A stretch of 64,000 bases of DNA from positions 1,798,001 through 1,862,000 of the forward strand of contig NW_027460346.1 in the NCBI RefSeq assembly GCF_050947875.1. Reading direction: 5' to 3'. This DNA is from Dermacentor variabilis (taxonomy: Eukaryota > Arthropoda > Arachnida > Ixodida > Ixodidae). Under the pieces are notes generated by a model. It searched no databases. It was not told where the DNA came from and saw only the letters and a program-made list of their open reading frames with translations. A program made the position numbers and the translations under genes. Below, one piece after another: positions 59,384 through 64,000 of this stretch. Each line of letters opens with the position of its first letter. Position 1 is the stretch's first letter.

Positions 59384-59629
59384 ACGATTGAAATTAAATT
59401 ATGGGGTTTTACGTGCCAAAACCTAAATATGATTATGAGGCACGCCGTAGTGGAAGGCTCCGGAAATTTGGACCACCTGCGGTTCCTTAACCTGCACCTA
59501 AATCTAGGTACACGGGTGTTTTTGCATTTCGCCCCCATCGAAATGCGGCCGCCGTGGCCGGGATTCGATCCCGCGACCTCGTGCTTAGTAGCCCAACACC
59601 AAATCCACTAAGCAACCACGGCGGATAAA
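59384..59629 (-). mobile_element. Ruka-like SINE with 12-bp target duplication
   Basis: AAATAATCCTTA at 59372-59383 recurs at 59630-59641. On the minus strand the tRNA-like head (GTGGTTGCTTAGTGGATTTG, GGGATCGAATCCC) is followed by the standard body and an AT-rich tail. Close to the 16.2-kb copy. Confidence 0.93.
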
Positions 59630-59641
59630 AAATAATCCTTA

Positions 59642-60814
59642 CATAATATGGCCTAACAGCAGTAAAATCGGAAGGCTGTTCTTTGGGTAGGTGAGACATC
59701 ATGGCACTTGATTTGATCTTCGTTTTGCGAAGATCAATTGCGAATTATTCAATAAAGAAAAACAAAGGGAGAGAGGGGGAGGAAATGGTACAACTGTTTG
59801 ACATCGTCATAATGCTTATACTTTTTGTATCGATGCTTAGTTTTGCTATCCTCAAGAGTTCCCGCACCAGCTTCCTCTCACGTGGTGGACTTTTTCAGGA
59901 CCTACTTGGGGCTAGTCAGTTGTTTATATGTAAAGAGTTACATAGTGTTTTTAGGTGAGCTTTGACTTCACCTCAGAGCTTTTCTTTTAATCTCTTAACT
60001 TTTTTGTACCCGAGAACTGCTTAAATAAGCGAAAGTGTCACCAAATCCGTGACGAACAATTAGAAAATAATCTCTAAGCTCTGGCAACGTTAGTTTTTTT
60101 TACAATGTTTACATGACGGGAAAAAAATCAGAAGAAGCGTTTTAGGGGTAGGGCGCTTCAGTTTCACTGTGAAGTAACTCAGCGCTTCGATAATTCCATT
60201 TACAGTTTACGACGACTGCAACTCCAAGCTCACCAACATATCTTCATTTCGCCGCTGAACAAAGATAGCACAGAAATCAGAAAGAATGCATTGTCTTTTG
60301 CTTGCGCGGGTACTAGCGCAAAAATAGCGAACCACGGTATTTCTATCAACTCCTTTTACGCACATGTTGAACAACCATTACTTTGCGCTCGGCATCCTCG
60401 ACGCGTGTGAGCCATCTTATGTGGAGCCAAAGTAAAGATGACCACTGCCACAGTGCCATGAACAGCTTGGCCCAAGTCAGACCCTTGTGATCATTGTGAC
60501 GTATCAAGCGGGTACATCAGGTAACTTATACCAAACTTTAAAAATATACTAGTAAGCCTTAGATACCTTAGCCAACGCATACATTTAGTAATCGTATTGA
60601 GTTTCTCACTGTTTTCTGAAGCGTGATCACTTTTCTTATTACGGTATTTTGTGCAAAATCTTAAATGATCGTTTTAGGGCATATCTTGTAGTTGTATGTG
60701 AAAAGTTGTAGAGTGTGCATCAAGGAAGTTCTTTGTGTGACGTAATATCTTGTAATAATTTTCAGGATTCTTAAAGAAATTTTATAAATATAAAAAACAT
60801 GACGTATTTGCGTT
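59642..60814. other. Intron 4 sequence without recognised feature
   Basis: The open frame 59701-59958 has no known motif. Confidence 0.45.
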
Positions 60815-61500
60815 GTGGCGTGTCTGTATGAAAGCCCACTCAATCATACTACTAATCATACAGCCCACTACATCATATGTAACAAAGCTTTTAGACGTTC
60901 CGGTTACCTTCATCGTTCATTGCGTAAGGCTCCAAAGGATACCAAACTGATGACGTATAAAACACTTATCCGCCCATTCTTGATTATGGCTGCATCATAT
61001 GGAATCCTCATAAGAAATCCGATATTAAAAAATTGGAATCAGTTCAAAAGAAATCAGTGCGCTTCATTTTTCGCAACTTCTTCCCATGATAAAGCTGCAG
61101 GTCTTACAGTTCTTTCATCTCGCCGCCGCTTAGAATGCGTGAAATTTTTACACACGCTTATTCATTCTGAGTGCCTTGTTACACTAAATAATTATTTGAA
61201 CGTTAGTCCTCCTTCTAGCACTAGGAGTTGTCATGAACTCAACCTTACCCCTTTCTTTTTCCGAACGGAGATGTTCAAGCACAGCTTCTTTCCATTGGTC
61301 ATTGAACTCTGGAATTCACTGCCTGGAAGCATCCGCTCTTTACCTACGCAAGAATTTGTGAAAACAATAACATATACTTGATATTCATATTTTTTGTGCC
61401 TGTATTTTGTTTTCTCGCTTTCCTTTCTTTTTCACTCCCTCACTGCCCACTCCTGCAATAGCCTCACCGAGGCTGCAGTATGTATAAATAAATAAATAAA
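60815..61500 (+). mobile_element. 3' end of a CR1/L2-like LINE
   Basis: A 188-codon frame to 61381 is the region behind the RT (KAFRRSGYLHRSLRKAPKDT, LMTYKTLIRPF, MFKHSFFPLVIELWNSLP). The 3' UTR has the hairpin GCCTCACCGAGGC at about 61460 and a (TAAA)n tail to 61500. The frame is open, but the piece is 5' truncated. Confidence 0.85.
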
Positions 61501-61673
61501 AACAAAACAAATCGTCTTTTTAAAGAACGAAGCCTCCATGCCAACCGCAAAAGAAAAAAAAAACGATTGACCGTGGTCTCCGGCTTAAGTCAGCCTTTTC
61601 CTTATGAACATCGAAATCCTGAATAAGAACTAGGCCGTCACTAAACACTAATGCAAACACTCTCATCGACTTC

Positions 61674-61700
61674 TTTGTTTGTTTGTTTGTTTGTTTGTTT
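61674..61700. repeat. (GTTT)n microsatellite
   Basis: Six to seven GTTT units. Confidence 0.95.
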
Positions 61701-61769
61701 TTTACAAAGGAAGTGCAGGCTTGGTACTTCAAAAATATGATCGATGGCACTGCAACCAAGACTCACGTG

Positions 61770-61950
61770 TGCGCAATGAAGTCATGTTTTTCATATTGCA
61801 ACGTGGCAAAAAGGAGTAGATAGAAGAAGAGGATGATGACGAGCTGAGTAGCAGACAAGACAACATTTCGGTGGCGACATCGTGGCGACGACCTCTGATC
61901 TATCCCGGTGTTCATCTGTAAATAAATATTGATCATCCGTAATAGATTTG
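61770..61950 (+). other. Probable LTR 3' part and leader of a Ty3/gypsy element
   Basis: AATAAATA at 61921-61928 fits a polyadenylation signal in an LTR. TTTGGTGGAGGTGCGGGG just after it (61947-61964) looks like a primer-binding site. The left LTR border was not found. Confidence 0.45.
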
Positions 61951-62078
61951 GTGGAGGTGCGGGGTACCCTCGACCACCACGCGACACGGACGACACGGAC
62001 GACATGGTTCTCCAACCTTCTGATCTGCGTCGAAGGCACCGGGTCGCTGGATTGCCCCCATTACTTCCGGTGTTTGAG

Positions 62079-63333
62079 ATGTCCCACACTGAAGGCAACA
62101 CTCGCACAGAACCAGCGGCATCTTCGACCCATACGATGGCTAGTCCGTGCCAGCGGCAACACCTGGTAAAGCCTCGCACATTCGGAGGGAAGCCCGGTGA
62201 GGACGTCGAAGAATGGCTTAGCCACTACGAACGGGTGAGCAAGCACTACTGTTGGGACAGCGTAACGCGACTCTCAAACGTAGTCTTCTTTCTGAAGGAC
62301 ACGGCGATCGTGTGGTTCGATGACCACGAGGAAACTCTGACAACATGGGATCGTTTCACGTCCGAAATCAAGGAGCGTTTCGGCGATTCTGTCGCAAAGA
62401 AGAAGCAGGCAGAGCAAACGCTCCTTCAAAGAGCGCAAGTTCCGGGCGAGACGTGCACGACCTACATCGAAAACGTGCTCAAGCTATGCAGAACGGCCAA
62501 TCCTCGGATGTCAGAGGAGGACAAAGTTGGTCATTTGTTGAAGGGAATCGCGGAGGACGTTTACAACTTCCTCATTGGTAAAGAGCACGTTAGCTCAGTC
62601 GCCGACGTAATACGTCATTGCCGTACCTTTGAAGCTCTCAAGCTGCGCCGCATAACCGCGAAGTTTGGCCGGCTAGCAAGCGTAACAACTGTTGCAAGCA
62701 TTGAAGACGACATCCCATCAGTCGATCTCGCGACGACCGTCAGACAGATTGTTAGAGAGGAGCTATGTCGTTGCACGGAATTGAACACTGAGTTCCGTGG
62801 TGGTCAACATCCGTACAATCTTCCACCAGTTCCCCTTTCCATCGCGGCAACGACTGTCGAGGAGTACCGCTCGAGAAGGCCAATGAGAACGCAACAGAAC
62901 TGCCACCGGGAAACCGGCAACGAGCGTGCTGAGGGATGTGCCTGTTCAGCAACGGCCTACTCCGAGCCACAGGCATACCAATCCTACCCGAACGTTAGCC
63001 GTGAGCCTCCCGTGTGTTATAGCTGCGGTGTCACAGGACATATCTCTCGATTCTGTCGGCAACGTCGTTGGGCACCGAGGTGCTACGAGTCACAGCCAAC
63101 GTCCTATGGCACCGAACGCCGTAACTTCGACCATTCCTGGCCTCCACGCTCTTTTCCTTCATCGACGATCTTCCCCATCAACAGTCCACGATGGAATCAC
63201 CGCAGTGACTCACCCGTTTCAGACCGCAGTCTCACTGCACTGTTTGCTCGTCAACGTCGCTCTCCTTCACCGACGCGACGCTCATTCTCACCACCACCGT
63301 CGGGAAACTATACTGTGCGGCCGCTACAGGTGA
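62079..63333 (+). CDS. Gag of a Ty3/gypsy element, fused to inverted integrase sequence
   Basis: The frame is open from 61929, but the ATG at 62079 (MSHTEGNTRTEP) is preferred because the earlier part lies over the probable leader. Capsid blocks PRTFGGKPGEDVEEWLSHYE, FFLKDTAIVWFDDHEE and HLLKGIAEDVYNFL are followed by one CCHC knuckle, CYSCGVTGHISRFC (about 63018-63059), and a Ser/Arg-rich tail. From about 63334 the frame runs into inverted integrase DNA and stops at 63374. The true C-terminus and protease are missing. Confidence 0.85.
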
Positions 63334-63439
63334 GGTCACTCAGGCGATCTAAAGCAACGAACGGGCCCACATAATGTGACAAGAGCTTGTTGCACAAGCC
63401 ACGCTTGCATTGTGGGGTCCATAGCAGCACTAGGTCACG
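63334..63439 (-). repeat. Inverted copy of integrase GPY/F-region DNA
   Basis: It matches the reverse complement of 63848-63952 with about five differences in the first 97 bases (about 95 percent). Confidence 0.92.
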
Positions 63440-64000
63440 AAAACGACCTTCAACCGCACAACCAGCTCTTCTGCAGCCGTTGATTCCCCCTCACGCACCT
63501 TTTGAGCAAGTCGGCGTGGACCACCTGGCCCCAATCTCTGTGCTCCATCTATGTGTCCTCTAACCACAAGAACTGGGAGGATGTATTGCCGTTCATAACA
63601 TGCGCCTACAACACTGCGAACCATGAGACAACAAATTACTGTTCTTTCTATCTGCTTTATGCTCGATCGCCGCGGAGCTTCCTCGACACGATTCTGCCGA
63701 TTTCTCTGGACACTGAGGATTTCGTCGCCAAGACACTTTGCCTCGCCGAGGAAGCCCGCCGAACAGCACGCCTCCGCACATTGGCATCACAAAACCGCTC
63801 GAAGGATCGGTACGATAGTTCCCATCAAGCCATTTATTTTGAAAAAGGTGACGTAGTGCTGCTATGGGCCCCACAATGCAAGCGTGGCTTGTGCAGCAAG
63901 CTATTGTCACATTATGTGGGCCCGTTCGTTGTTTTAGATCGCCTTAGTGACCCAGCTTACGTGGTTGCACGGGTTTCGTCTACATATAGGCGTTCCAAGA
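63440..64000 (+). pseudogene. Internally deleted integrase of the same Ty3/gypsy element, continues past edge
   Basis: LLQPLIPPHAPFEQVGVDHL carries the first core Asp. About 50 bp later the sequence is already at SSNHKNWEDVLPFITCAYNT, past where the second Asp and the Glu should be, so the DDE centre is deleted. Then YLLYARSPRSFLDTILP, KDRYDSSHQAIYFEKGDVVL and YVGPFVVLDRLSDPAYVV, the GPY/F module, with frame changes. RT and RNase H are absent between gag and here. Confidence 0.85.
63848..63952 (+). repeat. Partner arm of the 106-bp inverted repeat
   Basis: Forward integrase C-terminal coding DNA, whose inverted copy sits at 63334-63439. The loop between the arms is about 408 bp. Confidence 0.92.

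Overview
The window is arthropod nuclear DNA, most likely from a hard (ixodid) tick. It has no bacterial-style gene packing. It is dominated by retrotransposons, tRNA-derived SINEs of the tick Ruka type, long introns and many microsatellites. Assignment to a metastriate tick rests on the Ruka-like SINEs and on the style of the LTR and LINE elements; it is inference.

Only one host gene is recognisable: a plus-strand phospholipase B-like (PLBD/LAMA family) lysosomal hydrolase. Four exons can be joined with matching intron phases: exon 1 at 5948-6159 (signal peptide and N-terminus), exon 2 at 39558-39804, exon 3 at 50431-50528 and exon 4 at 58184-58413, which carries the nucleophile cysteine. 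The rest of the gene lies beyond the right edge. Introns 1 to 3 are about 33.4, 10.6 and 7.7 kb and hold almost all of the remaining sequence.

Layout. 1-4828: 3' part of a Ty3/gypsy-class element whose single open pol reading frame has integrase BEFORE reverse transcriptase (Gmr1-like order), followed by an LTR. 4829-5876: tandem repeats, a 630-bp foldback element and a GATA microsatellite just upstream of PLBD exon 1. 6160-39557 (intron 1): LINE fragments; a near full-length CR1/L2-like LINE on the minus strand (about 21.1 to 10.7 kb) split by a complete 6-kb Ty3/gypsy element (14034-20018, 118-bp LTRs, 5-bp target duplication), which itself contains a Ruka SINE and a piece of an RNase H-bearing I-like LINE; a TTAA-flanked MITE; a LINE ORF1 remnant; a 1-kb TIR element inserted into a foldback arm; and an I-like LINE on the plus strand (31.2-39.35 kb) split by a DNA-transposon-like insert and by an RTE-clade LINE. 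39805-50430 (intron 2): first copy of a GC-rich TIR element, microsatellites, second copy of the 1-kb TIR element. 50529-58183 (intron 3): SINEs, a second foldback element, a LINE RT fragment, the third (inverted) copy of the 1-kb TIR element. 58414-64000 (intron 4 onwards): inverted copy of the GC-rich TIR element, a SINE with clear target duplication, a LINE 3' end, and a rearranged Ty3/gypsy element with an intact gag but an inverted and deleted integrase part.

The most interesting items are the intact integrase-first pol frame, the exons 3 and 4 of PLBD each bracketed by inverted repeat pairs, the nested insertions, a 2A-like motif in a LINE ORF1, and the inverted-repeat rearrangement at 63.3-63.95 kb. 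All domain and family calls come from reading motifs; no database search was run.
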